From positions 1-64,000 of the forward strand of contig QZCP01000290.1 of NCBI GenBank assembly GCA_003956705.1: a stretch of DNA of 64,000 bases, written 5' to 3'. Numbering within the stretch: the first letter of the stretch is position 1; each line of letters opens with the position of its first letter. The stretch is from Brevipalpus yothersi (taxonomy: Eukaryota; Arthropoda; Arachnida; Trombidiformes; Tenuipalpidae). This document shows positions 41,332-52,366 of this stretch, in pieces. The notes under the pieces are model-generated. The model was given only the letters and a program-made list of their open reading frames with translations. It ran no database searches and had not been told where the DNA came from. Both the position numbers and the translations under genes were made by a program.

Positions 41332-42557
41332 ATGTTATTCCAGTGTTTATTCAACATAGATAATGGCTATTTAGAAGGCTTACTTCGTGGCTTCAAGTGT
41401 GGTATATTGAAGCAAACTGATTATCTTAATTTGGTTCAATGTGAAACTCTGGAAGGTAAGGATTCATCGAATATTTTCAAGCTATGTAGGTTCTAATTGA
41501 ATTGATTCTATTTTGTCCAGATTTGAAGTTACATCTTCAAAGTACCGATTATGGTAACTTCCTGGCAAATGAACCTCTACCTCTCACCGTATCAACTATT
41601 GAAGCAAAATTAAGGGACAAATTGGTGGCTGAGTTCATGCATATTCGCAATCAGGCGATCGAGCCATTGGCAACTTTCCTAGATTATATTACCTATTCAT
41701 ACATGATCGACAATATCATTCTTCTACTAACTGGTACCCTACATCAACGGCCAATCCCTGAATTGATCGACAAATGTCATCCTTTGGGCATCTTCGATCA
41801 AATGGAAGCGATAAGTGTTGCCACAACTCCTGCTGATCTTTACAATGCCATTCTTGTGGACACTCCATTGGCACCCTTCTTCCAGGATTGTCTTTCGGAG
41901 CAAGATATGGATGAAATGAATATTGAAATCATTCGAAATACACTATACAAGGCATATTTAGAAAGTTTCTACAAATTTTGTCGCGAAGAGCTGGGAGGAA
42001 CTACTGGCGAAGTGATGAGTGAAATTTTAGGTAAGATATTTGTTTACCTTCTCATATCAAGCTGAACTTTTATCGATCAATTCTCTTTTGACTTATGACA
42101 TTTGATGATGAACATTTTCGTATTGCTTTTGGATACAGAGTTTGAAGCTGATCGGAGAGCATTCATCATCACCATAAATTCTTTTGGAACCGAACTGAGT
42201 CGAGAAGATCGAACCAAACTTTTTCCTCGGTGCGGAAAATTGAATCCCGATGGTTTGGCTGCATTAGCTCGCACAGATGACTACGATCAAGTTCATTCGA
42301 TCGCAGAATTTTACACCGAATATCGTAGCATATTTGAGGCTGGTGGACAAGGTGGACATGACAAAACTTTGGAGGACAAATTCTTTGAATACGAAGTCAG
42401 ACTCAACATCAATGCCTTTCTTCATCAATTCCACTTTGGTGTGTTCTACTCCTACTTGAAATTGAAAGAGCAAGAATGTAGAAATATCGTATGGATTGCT
42501 GAGTGTGTTGCCCAACAGCATAAGGCAAAAATTGATTACTATATTCCCATATTTTAA
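41332..42557 (+). CDS. ATP6V0D1: V-type proton ATPase subunit d
   Basis: Subunit d of the membrane V0 sector, coupling the central stalk to the proteolipid ring in endosomes, lysosomes and the plasma membrane. Exons: 41332-41455, 41521-42030, 42139-42557 (phase 1 twice) give 350 aa against 351 in human. It is nearly colinear with known orthologues: FNIDNGYLEGLLRGFK, YLNLVQCETLEDLKLHLQ, TDYGNFLANE, TYSYMIDNIILLLTGTLHQR, DEMNIEIIRNTLYKAYLESF, FEADRRAFIITINSFGTEL and the C-terminal AKIDYYIPIF. No residue of note is missing. Confidence 0.98.
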
Positions 42558-43530
42558 TCGAAAGTGTTAGTTAAGTGTTACCTGATGGAGTGCATTCTCA
42601 TAAATTCGTTCCTTACTGATTACTATTTATTTATTTGTGAATTCTTGTTTATAATTTTTTTTATTTTGAATTTCATTGCCGATTTTCATTCGTTGCTCAT
42701 GGTCTTATTCTTTCATCACTATTGAAGAGCACAGTTCTTTGTGTCTTTTATTGTCAACCGTAATTGTTGATGTCTTCTTGACTCTTATTCAGATGAATGA
42801 AAAAAAATTCGAACCATCCACTTTCTTGTATTCAATTTTTGATTTTCTCACCCCTAAACATGAGGCTCCATAATTCTATTGGAGATGAAGTCCTCAAAAC
42901 CTTGTTACTTAGGAAAAGGAATCTGAAAAGATTCAACAGATAATCTTAGGCCCTATCCACAAGAGTAGATCGATCACTCTCCACCAAGACATCGATCCTC
43001 GTTCTGCTTAAAAGGAAAAAAGGAATGACGTTAACATGCTTTAAGGATCTCAAAATTAGACTATAATTATGGGAACAGAGAGATATTAATCCATGCAAAT
43101 CTTTCATGATATACAAAGTAAAGTGTAAAGTGTGGTAAAAGAGTTTTCAGAAGGTCGTTTTGAAGACAGAGAGAGACATTAACACACATATGCAGGCTCA
43201 CAAGCTGGCTGATTGCCTGGAAAGACTTTTGGAATGATGATGCACACACATACACACAGGAGAGTTGATACTGTTGCATCAACTAATATTATATATATCG
43301 TGTATGATGCTCTGATTTCCTTGTCTGATTAAAATCTAAATATAGATAAAAAAAATTGTCCACGAAAGCTTCATCATCCCGGTTGTCGAACGATATTGAT
43401 TTGATTGGGAAATTATTGATGTTGAAATTGATTTGATGAAAGTTTGACCGAAACAAAGTTTGTTTGACAAAATTTGTTGTGTGTGTATGTTGTGTTTGTT
43501 GATCTCAAGTAAACTTTACACTTTCAAATT
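42558..43530. other. Intergenic region between V-ATPase d and the aquaporin
   Basis: About 970 bp of AT-rich sequence with no supported exon. It holds the V-ATPase d 3' UTR and presumably the aquaporin promoter. Confidence 0.5.
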
Positions 43531-44932
43531 ATGCATTTAGTTCCAGAATCTCTGATACCATATTTAGTTATCACCCTTAATTGTTTCGTATTTTGGACTT
43601 TACGACGAATACTCAATCCAGTATTACCACGTAAAATCAGATTATTTGTGTGGGAAGTGATCGCAACTGTTGAATTATGCAGTGGATGCGCTGAATTGGG
43701 TAAGTTTTGACATTAAAACACAATCAGTAATTATTACTGTTACTCCTTTGATCATCTCTTACTTTATCATCATCACGACCACAATAGTGTATTTCCTAAT
43801 CTTCCTTGATTATTGAGCTATATCTTGAACAGTTTAAGTTGAACGGAAAAAAAATCTTTCCTCATTAGGACAGGGAAGACCGGCATGTCATGATGGTGGC
43901 AAGATGATGTTGATTCAATAGCAATTCAACCATGTTTGATTAATGGTGTCTTGTTTACAGGAGTTGTTTGGGCCAAGTAAGTAGGCTTCATCAGTCAATC
44001 GGTCGTGATCGATGAAAAATGATGTCTGAAAATTTCGTAAAGGGGAAATCATCAAGTCATGAATCATTACAATCTCATCTCGTCTCTCTCTCTATTTCAA
44101 TAGACATGGTAACATCGGATTAGCGTTAGCATTATTTTCAGCATGTGTTTGGTGGTCTTTTCATTTTGATGATGCTGAAGCTTGTCCATGTGGCCCAATT
44201 GAAGATGTAATCTTATTTAAAGAACCAATCACCAGGCCAAATATATCATTTCGTTTTATCGGACAAATTCTTGGCGGATATCTGACCGCTAAGTAAGTTT
44301 GTTTCAGATACATAGTATGGCATTGCCTGCCCTTATTGATCATTAATTGACCAAAAGTTGCTAAACTTTACGCTGATTTTGCTTCAGATACACTGATTCA
44401 ATATGGGCTTTCCATTTGACTGAAGAACATCAACATTTTCATGGTTCAAAGTGTGAGGCAGCCTTGCAATCCACGGTTGTGAATGCTTTTTTCGTAGAAC
44501 TTACGATAACTTTTATAAGTCGAATTGTCGCCTTGAAGACCGAACGAATGTCCAACCAAAATCTAGTCATCGTAATCAACTCACTCACCACAGTTTTACT
44601 ATCACTTTCAGGTGATTTTTCCTTCTTGTTTTCGTTTGACTGTCAGATTACTGTCGAAAGAGAATATCAACTGATATTATTATTATTATTACTATTATGT
44701 TAGGAAATTGATTTGTTTCTCATTCTACAATTTTACAGCACAAGACTCTTCTGGTGGCTTTTTCAATCCGGTTCTCGCTTCCGCTCTGACACTTAACTGT
44801 GAAGGAAACGATTTATTTGAGCATTTCATTGTTTACTGGGTTGGATCACTTATTGGTGGCTTGATGGCCAGATACATACACACGTACAGTTTAATGCGAA
44901 CTGACCAAAAATCACGGAAAAAAGTGGATTAG
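43531..44932 (+). CDS. AQP11: Unorthodox aquaporin, AQP11/12 type
   Basis: Membrane channel of the superaquaporin (AQP11/12) class, usually intracellular and permeable to water and small solutes. Five exons: 43531-43699, 43961-43976, 44104-44292, 44388-44611, 44739-44932, giving 263 aa in frame. Hydrophobic helices are visible at IPYLVITLNCFVFW, ATVELCSGCAELGVVW, IGLALALFSACVWW, IGQILGGYL, ATVVNAFFVELTITFI-like sequence, and FIVYWVGSLIGGLM. The first NPA box is replaced by CPCGPIED, the kind of divergence seen in this class; the second is NPV (GGFFNPVLASAL). Exon 2 is only 16 nt, but it is needed to keep the frame and the ELGVVWAKHG sequence. An AATAAA lies at 45019. The subclass call rests on the degenerate first box. 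Confidence 0.88.
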
Positions 44933-45018
44933 TTTTTCCATCTCATAACCACTAATAATCTCCCTTATTAAATTGAGTAATCACAGGAGATCTCAAGGTT
45001 CTCATATCTACATGTTAA

Positions 45019-45024
45019 AATAAA
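45019..45024 (+). terminator. Polyadenylation signal of the aquaporin gene
   Basis: AATAAA 87 bp after the stop codon. Confidence 0.5.
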
Positions 45025-45309
45025 CATTCATTAGTTTTTCATCACGTTATTCCTCAACCTCACAAATATTTCAAATAATAACCCTGAAACTTATGGGTGT
45101 TCTCTATAGCCATCTCTAATTGATGATGTGCGAAATCGAATGAATTTAATGAACACCTCAACAACTTGATCTCTCCGTGAAACAGGAGGAATTAAGCGTA
45201 CCAGCTTATTGATCAATACATCGTTGCCATTTATCCAATCCTAATCAGTCAATTTTTACTCAACGAATCATCCAACAAATCGAATCAGTGGCCATCCCCT
45301 CTGTTCTTT

Positions 45310-45351
<42 letters not shown>

Positions 45352-46778
45352 TTGTTACCTCTCTTCACTGGGTTACTCATCAGCTATGGAATCTTAGAAG
45401 AAAAATACATTGTACTTCCTTTTGCCAGCTCAAATTTTGGTTTTCGTACCTAGTGTACATGACAGCATATGTATAGGTTAACATAGATTATGTGGAATCA
45501 TTCAATGAGCAGCCTTTAGATAAACACTTTTCCTCCTCGGCCAGACTTGTGTGGGCAGTTTTAGGAGAGCAAAATTCTGAACGGCTAGTGCTTCGATACA
45601 ATTTTCAGATTATGGATGTAAATTTTGATTAGGGACGAAACTTCATTCAAATAAAACTCTAAAATTTGACTATTGTTTCATACTTTCTCAGCTTATTATA
45701 AGCTTATACTCTCGAGAAACATTAATAGTGTGTTGAGATTTTTTGGATCCCAAATCGATCGACTGTTTGCTGTTCAAGGTAGCAATAAAAGTTTATCTGA
45801 ATGTATTTTTCATTAAAGCTTATCCTAATGTTGATAGTAAGGTAGACATTTAAATTGATGCTGGTGTAACTCATCTTGAGTCCGAAAAACAGGAAGATCT
45901 ACAATCTTAATTAAATCAAGGATAAGCTGATAAGTTTCATTGAGCCCATATTCGCTTCGAGTCTTTCCACCGTAGCGTGGTTCCCATTATGTCGACATTG
46001 AGTCTCAAGGCATCATGAAGAAATAAACTTTGTCCACGAACAAATTGGCCAAATAAAATGAAAATCTTGTATCAATCATCCGCTATTTTCATCAAACTAA
46101 TCTCTTATAATAAGAGGAATCGGAAATTATAATAAAATACTTCCATAAGAATTTGTAATAAAATTTATCATAAAGTTGTTGGAACAATCTAACGCTTCAG
46201 AGTCAATGGTTTAGTTTTGTAATTTTTTTTCCGTAAAATAAGACAAAAGTTGTGTCTACTTCTCTCTCAATTCACAAACATCGAGAAAAAAAAGTTCTCT
46301 CCTTCTACCGTTATGATTATTGTTTTTGGTATTATTATTATCATTATTATTATTTGAATTCTGTTACTCAATTTTTCACAGACAAGGAGTTAGCAAGATT
46401 GAGATTGAATTATTAACGAATCCTGATTTTTTTCCATTTCATCACTATTACAGTTTCGGATTCTTCGAACGTTATGGTATTCAAACAAAAAGCTTAATTG
46501 GGCGAAAAAAGGTTTAGCGAATCTGTTTATTTACACATCGAACTTGGACACATTCATCGCTTCGATTGTAGGTGCGTCATCATCATCATAAGTTTTGCCC
46601 TATTCGCCAATCCAGTTAAGGAAAGGTAAAGTGAAAATTGTCAATAAACTGTCGATCCAAAGTTCTTAGTGAGATGTGTTTGCTTTTCGTTGTCAATATA
46701 TCAAGTTAGATCATGTAAATCGGACTCTCACTTTGTCGTATACATCACTTCAGTGTGTGTTTGTGGGTAATAGAGAAG
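45025..46778. other. Intergenic region before the desaturase
   Basis: About 1.75 kb, AT-rich, with a (CT)n array at 45313-45348. No supported exon. An open frame at 46320-46517 is hydrophobic and Leu/Phe-rich without a recognisable motif and was not called. A 5' UTR exon of the desaturase may lie here. Confidence 0.5.
45313..45348. repeat. (CT)n array
   Basis: About 36 bp; the longest CT array in the right half of the window. Confidence 0.95.
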
Positions 46779-48075
46779 ATGAGAGAGAAAAAGATGAGTT
46801 CAATCGATACAGTGATTGGTGGTAAAAAAACTTTCACAGTCAATGGAGATACTGATCATCATCATTATTGCAAGCCACTTCTTGTTAAACAGAATACGTT
46901 CGAAGAATGTGCCAATAGTTCGATTACCACTTTCAACTCATCCGATTCTATGGCCAAAGTAGAGGCCCGTGATTCTTCAACCACCGAAATACTGGAGGAT
47001 CAAGTTGATAGGAGAGAATACAAATTACAAATTGTTTGGACCAATGTTATTCTTCAAGTATTACTTCATTCAAGCTTTCTTTGGGAATACTTATACCTTC
47101 GTAAATATCCTGATCGGTGGGAAACCCATTGGACATTAATCAAATTCAGTGAGTAACGAATTTTATCTTTTCGGTGTCTGTTAGAATATTTTGATTTTCC
47201 TTGCTCCTAACTTCCTTTCTTCGATATTCTTCTCTATACCACTCTGAATATTTCTCTGTATTCCTGAAGATGTAGTATATGCACTGTTCACCGGTCTTGG
47301 TATAACTGCTGGTGCTCATCGATTATGGTCTCATCGTTCCTATAAAGCCAAAGCACCGTTACGATTATTCTTAGCTCTTGGCTTTGCTAGTGCTGGTCAA
47401 AATGATATATACGAATGGGCTCGAGATCATCGAGTTCATCACAAGTTCTCTGAGACTGATGCTGATCCCCATAATGCAAGTAGAGGATTTTTTTTCAGCC
47501 ATATGGGCTGGCTGATGTGTAAAAAGCATCCCGATGTTAGCCAAAAAGGTCGATCAGTGGACATGTCCGATCTTCTTCAGGATCCCATAGTTGTATGGCA
47601 GAGGAAATACTATAAGTGGCTGGTGTTGATTCTTAATGTTCTCTTTCCAACACTATTCCCTATGTACTATTGGAATATTCCCTTCTGGCAATGTATCTAC
47701 ATGAGTTTCGCACGGTATGCAATGTCATTACATCTCACCTGGTTGGTTAACAGTGCTGCCCACATTCATGGTTCAAGACCTTATGATGCCAGAATAGGGC
47801 CTCGAGAGCAAAACTTTTGGAAAATTCCCAATTTTCTGGGTGAAATGTATCACAATTATCACCATGTCTTCCCTCAAGATTACAAAGCGTCCGAGTATGG
47901 CTGGTTGGGCCAATGGAATCTTGCAGCCTTGTTTATTGACCTGATGGCATGGATGGGTCAAGCTTACGATCTCAGGGAAGCACCTAAAAGTGTGGTTACT
48001 CAGCGTAAAGAAAGGACAGGCGAATATTCCAAGATGTATAGAAAGATTGAGAGAAAAGATTCTGATCTCCATTGA
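46779..48075 (+). CDS. SCD: Acyl-CoA delta-9 (stearoyl-CoA) desaturase
   Basis: ER membrane di-iron enzyme that puts a double bond into saturated acyl-CoA. Exons 46779-47148 and 47270-48075 (phase 1) give 391 aa; a second in-frame ATG at 46794 would give 386. All three histidine boxes are intact: HRLWSH, HRVHH (in DHRVHHKFSETDADPHN) and HNYHH (in MYHNYHHVFPQDY). Hydrophobic pairs flank them (IVWTNVILQVLLHSSF, VYALFTGLGITAGA, WLVLILNVLFPTLFPMYYW, FARYAMSLHLTWLVNS). The N-terminal 80 residues are polar and poorly conserved, so the exact start is uncertain. The acceptor before exon 2 is AAG. It is convergent with xylulokinase. Confidence 0.97.
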
Positions 48076-48571
48076 ATAGCCCATCCAATCGTCCAAATTT
48101 ATGGATAAACTTGATATGATAGTCAATAATTTATTTTCACGAAATATGAAAGAAAATAAGCGCATATTTTAGCCTTTCATTATTAACTGAGGTATCAGAT
48201 CATTATTTTCTAAGGTTATCATTGTTTTATTTGTAGGCTTTTTTTGGTTAGACTTGAGCAAAGTTCTCTAATATTGCCTATATTCATTGAGTGTTTTTGA
48301 TTATTCGAAGGAATATTATTCGCATATGTTTTATAACTCGGTTTGATTATTATTAAAATTGAAAAAAATTAAACAAAATATTTCACTTGAGCGGGGTAGA
48401 TTAAAACTCAATTGATATCAAAAAAGTTGTTGGCTTTAAAAATACAAATTTTGCATCATCATCAAAAGCTAACCAAGTACGAATTCGAATAATTCGATAA
48501 AAGTGAGCAAATTCTCCTTATTACTGAAAAATCTGGCCCCAATCTGGATTCATTAGGAAAAACAGGATCTT
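48076..48571. other. Convergent intergenic region, desaturase and xylulokinase 3' ends
   Basis: 496 bp of AT-rich sequence holding both 3' UTRs. No coding potential. Confidence 0.5.
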
Positions 48572-50640
48572 TTAGAGCATAGAATTTTTATCATCTATTT
48601 CATAACTATTCGGGGTCCCATTGATCCTGTCCTCAAGCATTCGATAACGTTCTACCATGGGCGTATAGATCAGATCAGCATCTGGAGAGGGGTCACAGAT
48701 TTTTTCATCTGAGATTAGACTAGAGGTCATCTCCTTGAAACTGATCTTGTCCTTACAAATCGCTACAATGAGATCATTCAGCATGTTAACATGTTACAAA
48801 CTTACTCATTTTCGTTTGTATCAATTAGATTACTATTACTCACCATACTTTGCCATCAATGCTCCACCAAGACATGCAGAGTTTGCGATTGGCTGTCGAT
48901 ACACAGGTCTATTGAAAATGTCACTCAAAATTTGGAGAAGAATAGGATTGCAAGATGCACCTCCAGTAACCTTAATCGAAGCTTCATTTCCATTGGAAGT
49001 GGTTTCATAACCCAAAAGTTTGGAATGCGAACGAAGTCTCAAAAATTGGCCTTCAAGACAAGCTCGAGCTTCAACAGCCTCAGAAAACGATGAAATAGGC
49101 TCATTTTGAGCATTGAATCTGAAATCACCCTTCAATGGTGGATATATTTCCATACAATCGAAGAAGAATCCAATGTTTCCTGAGTTACCTGGAGGTGTGG
49201 ATTCAACCAGCTTATTAAAGTGATTCCAATCACCATTTGCACACTCATCACGAATTCTTTCTCGAGTTAATGAACCATTCTTGAAACACAGTAAGGACAT
49301 CCAATCATTTGAGCACAATGGATTGCAAAAAATATTCCCATGGATACCAGGTTTAGGATGTTTTAGCCACAAAAATACAGTATCACTTGTACCCAAACTT
49401 ACTCCGATATCATTTTCACCTAAGCACATACCCACCAACGATGCTGGATTATCTCCAGTGAAAGCAACAATCTTAGTGGTTCGATTGAATCCGTAACGTT
49501 GAACGTAATACGATGATATTTCGCCCAAAATATCAGTTGATGGAACAGCATTTTGACCGAGCTTAGAAGTTAAATCAGGACCACATGAATCCAAACATTC
49601 TTGGGACCATTTTCGATTCCAGATGTCCAACAAATTCATCCCTGAACCATCACTCAGATCAATAGGAGCATAGTCACCCAAAAAAAGAGAAGCAACGAAA
49701 CTACTGACCAAACTTATTCTTTCAGTTGACTGATAAATATCTGATTTAGTGTGAGATATTTTAGCTATTTGAGAACCTGTAAATCGTTCATAGGCTCGAG
49801 AACCAGTGATTTGAGCTAATTTTTCAGGGCCTCCAACTGCTTTCTCCAGTTTTTTACAATATTCGGTGGTACTTGAATCCATCCAAATTGGTGAATCTTG
49901 TAGAGCGAAACTTTCTGAGAGTTCATGATACAAAGTCTTCTCTGAATTCAAATTTTGCAGCCTTTCTCGGGCACCTTTGCACCAAAAAACGCTACCATGT
50001 TGCTGACCTGATCCACTGATAGAACAAACTGTACCGAAATCGAAGCCGGCAGCTCTCAAACGATCCAAGACCAAGTCCAGTGCTTTAACCCACATCAGGG
50101 GTTTTGCGGTGACAACATCACTATTTTCGATTCTATTGGTTCCACCACGAGTCCTACAGATATGGTTAGGCAGATTGATCAAAAAGTTTTTTGGCAAAGA
50201 GACGTGATCTTGTACATCTTTTATACATGATCCTTGGGTAAAAAGAAACTATGATTCATCAACCAGTGACTGTTTGTCTGCTTATTCTGATTTCCCTTGA
50301 TGACTCAAGTTTACATATGATTTGATTTTGTTTGGAGAAAAAAAGTTGAATCATTACATTTTTGAAGTTAATTTACCTGAATTCTGGCAAATCAATATCG
50401 AACATAACGGAAGTTTGATGTAAAATCTTGAGTTCATCATTGATCACCATAACTTTCATCTAATTCATCAAATTTATCAGATTTGAGAAAAATAAACAAA
50501 ACATTCAATGTTGCAAACGATATAAATCAATCAAAAATTGAGCAAATTTAACATCATACCTGTTGAGTGCTGAGGTCAAAACCCAAGTAAGTAGCCTTAT
50601 CGGGCATGGCACTGATGGATTTTTCGCTCACAAGAACCAT
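48572..50640 (-). CDS. XYLB: Xylulose kinase
   Basis: FGGY-family kinase that phosphorylates D-xylulose to xylulose 5-phosphate at the end of the glucuronate-xylulose route into the pentose phosphate pathway; cytosolic. Exons: 50640-50560, 50459-50377, 50153-48844, 48762-48572 (phases 0,2,1) give 554 aa (human 536). Visible: the N-terminal phosphate loop YLGFDLSTQQ, PLMWVKALD, SISGSGQQHGSVFW (sugar binding), DSSTTEYCKKLE, AYERFTGSQIAKI, IDLSDGSGMNLLDI, FTGDNPASLVGMCLG and VSLGTSDTVFLWL, and VTGGASCNPILLQIL near the C-terminus. The large third exon holds almost the whole catalytic core. The last exon gives a tail with the family-like PDADLIYTPMVERYRMLE. Confidence 0.97.
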
Positions 50641-51067
50641 GATACAAAATTATGAAAATTTTGGACAAAAATTTCAAAACTTATCTAACTTCATTTATCA
50701 ACTTCTCTCTCCAATGTATCTATAATCTTTTGAGTAAACTGATGTCATTTTTATTCGTCATTGACAGCGTGCTAAGCTTCCAGAAGGCTGTCTCGATCAT
50801 CTTCTTACAGCTTATATCTCTTATAGCCGATGCTAGTCAGCGCCGTTCTCCAAGGCGAATGATGATAAGAGATAAGAAATAAGAATTATGATTAGATTGA
50901 ATCATTTTTACGAGAATTGAATGTTTTATCGATAATTAATATATTGATAGAAAAAAAGCAACGATTGAGCGAACATAGTAACTAGTGAAGAGTCAACTTT
51001 AACTACGCGTTTACCAGTATTCAAATGGTACAAGATCTACGTAAATGATGGTGTAGAGATGATAATG
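50641..51067. other. Spacer between xylulokinase promoter and ERH 3' end
   Basis: AT-rich sequence with no supported exon. It should contain the xylulokinase promoter and 5' UTR. Confidence 0.4.
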
Positions 51068-51073
51068 TTTATT
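51068..51073 (-). terminator. Polyadenylation signal of ERH
   Basis: AATAAA on the minus strand, about 118 bp after the ERH stop codon. Confidence 0.5.
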
Positions 51074-51190
51074 TACTTGACATAATGTATGACTTATTGG
51101 GAGAACAGGTAATATATGTTTGAAATGTACATTATTATATTTCTTTTTCTCATAAAAGAAGTTGTCAATAAGAGAAAGAGAGGAAAATAT

Positions 51191-51490
51191 TTAAGCAGAT
51201 TGGCGTCGGAGAAGAATGTAAACTTTCTCTTTGATCCAATCCTTTGAATATGGAGCATAAGTATTGGTCGAACTTTGATACACCAGACAGGAGAGATCTT
51301 TAAGTGAGTCAATGAAATCGAATAATTGACTGATATCGTAAGTTATTGAGGCGACATTTGGATTATTTTTCTTTAGATGTTCTTCAAATATCATACATAT
51401 CCCTTCCATCGCTTCGTTTACCGATTCGAAGTCCGAATATGCACGACTCTCTGGTCTGCCGGGTTGGATGAGAACAATTGTGTGTGACAT
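51191..51490 (-). CDS. ERH: Enhancer of rudimentary homologue
   Basis: Small, extremely conserved nuclear protein, a homodimer that binds RNA-processing partners. Intronless here, 99 aa against 104 in human, and recognisable over its whole length: MSHTIVLIQPGRPESRAYSD, ESVNEAMEGICMIFEEHL, SITYDISQLFDFIDSL, DLSCLVYQSSTNTY, APYSKDWIKEKVYILLRRQ. It lacks only the short Gln/Gly tail. It is divergent from PET117 and WTAP, sharing a 642-bp 5' region with them. Confidence 0.98.
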   Translation of the reverse strand: MSHTIVLIQPGRPESRAYSDFESVNEAMEGICMIFEEHLKKNNPNVASITYDISQLFDFIDSLKDLSCLVYQSSTNTYAPYSKDWIKEKVYILLRRQSA

Positions 51491-52132
51491 GTTGTACTTT
51501 CAATTTATCAATTCCAACCAGGAGGTCAAATACTAGATGAAAACAGAAAGAAGATGACAATCAAAATCATAGATAATCGTTAATCAGATAGAAGATTCAA
51601 GAAAAGAATAAATGATATAAGTTGAAGTGGTACGTAAAGAATCCATTCACAAGTCTTCATCTCTCTCTCTCTTCTCTCAACTTACTCGAAGTAACCAAAA
51701 GAAAAGCTCACCGGTCAAGCACCTCAGTACACAATCGAACACTAATCACAATATTGTCCAATAAATTGTGATCAAATCAACTGTAGACACACAAATTATG
51801 TTGAAAATTGTTTTCGGCAAAAGAAAATATTTAAAACGCACAGCGAAATGATTTAATAAACTCATCAAAACAGAGAAAATTTTTTGGCTTTTTAAAGCTT
51901 TTATCAAACTGAGCCACCAGAGGCCGCACTCAGATTGGCGCTTTAATCGCGAAAATATTTTTGTTTTGAAAAATATTTAAAAAATCAAAATATTTTCACT
52001 TTTTTTTTTGCTGGATTACCTTTTAACTGGTGAAGGTGATTAAAGAGCCGGTTGATGTGGATACTTTTTCTTTGTCTACTGGATGACATGATATGATATT
52101 TATGATCAATATTATTATTGGTGTAATATCTG
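51491..52132. promoter_or_regulatory. Head-to-head promoter region of ERH and PET117-WTAP
   Basis: 642 bp between divergent starts. It contains a TTGGCGC motif near 51936 in a local GC-rich patch (AGAGGCCGCACTCAG and TCGCGAAA nearby) between AT-rich flanks, a reasonable place for a core promoter. Four ATG triplets occur at 52083-52104, just before the PET117 start. They would be short upstream ORFs if transcription starts above them. Confidence 0.4.
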
Positions 52133-52324
52133 ATGGTTGATAAAGGAAATTTGGTTCTAATCATTACCATTATAGCGACCATAGGTACAGCGATCGGTGT
52201 GACGGTTGATCGTGAATTGGAAAGGCATCGACTTCGTGAAGGAGTTTTACGTGAGATTCGTCGTCAAGAGGAGATCAAAAGAAATCGTTTGGCCGGCTCG
52301 ACGATTAATCGGGAAGGCGATTGA
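52133..52324 (+). CDS. PET117: Cytochrome c oxidase assembly factor PET117
   Basis: 63-aa mitochondrial protein. PET117 works with COX15 in heme a synthesis for complex IV. The N-terminal segment VLIITIIATIGTAIGVTV is a single membrane-spanning or import helix, followed by the family block DRELERHRLREGVLREIRRQ and EEIKRNRLAG. This corresponds to the QQWDQQRLRDGVIRDIERQ region of the human protein, with the same order and spacing. It is shorter at the C-terminus than human (81 aa). The stop lies 42 bp before the WTAP start on the same strand. The start codon has a pyrimidine at -3 (weak context). Confidence 0.85.
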   Translation: MVDKGNLVLIITIIATIGTAIGVTVDRELERHRLREGVLREIRRQEEIKRNRLAGSTINREGD

Positions 52325-52366
52325 TATTCACTGAATAGTATTATTCCTCAACTGGTGGAGAGGATA

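Noticed and set aside
46320..46517. Hydrophobic open frame upstream of the desaturase
   Set aside because: Leu/Phe-rich translation of ATT-rich DNA, without a strong start or known motif.
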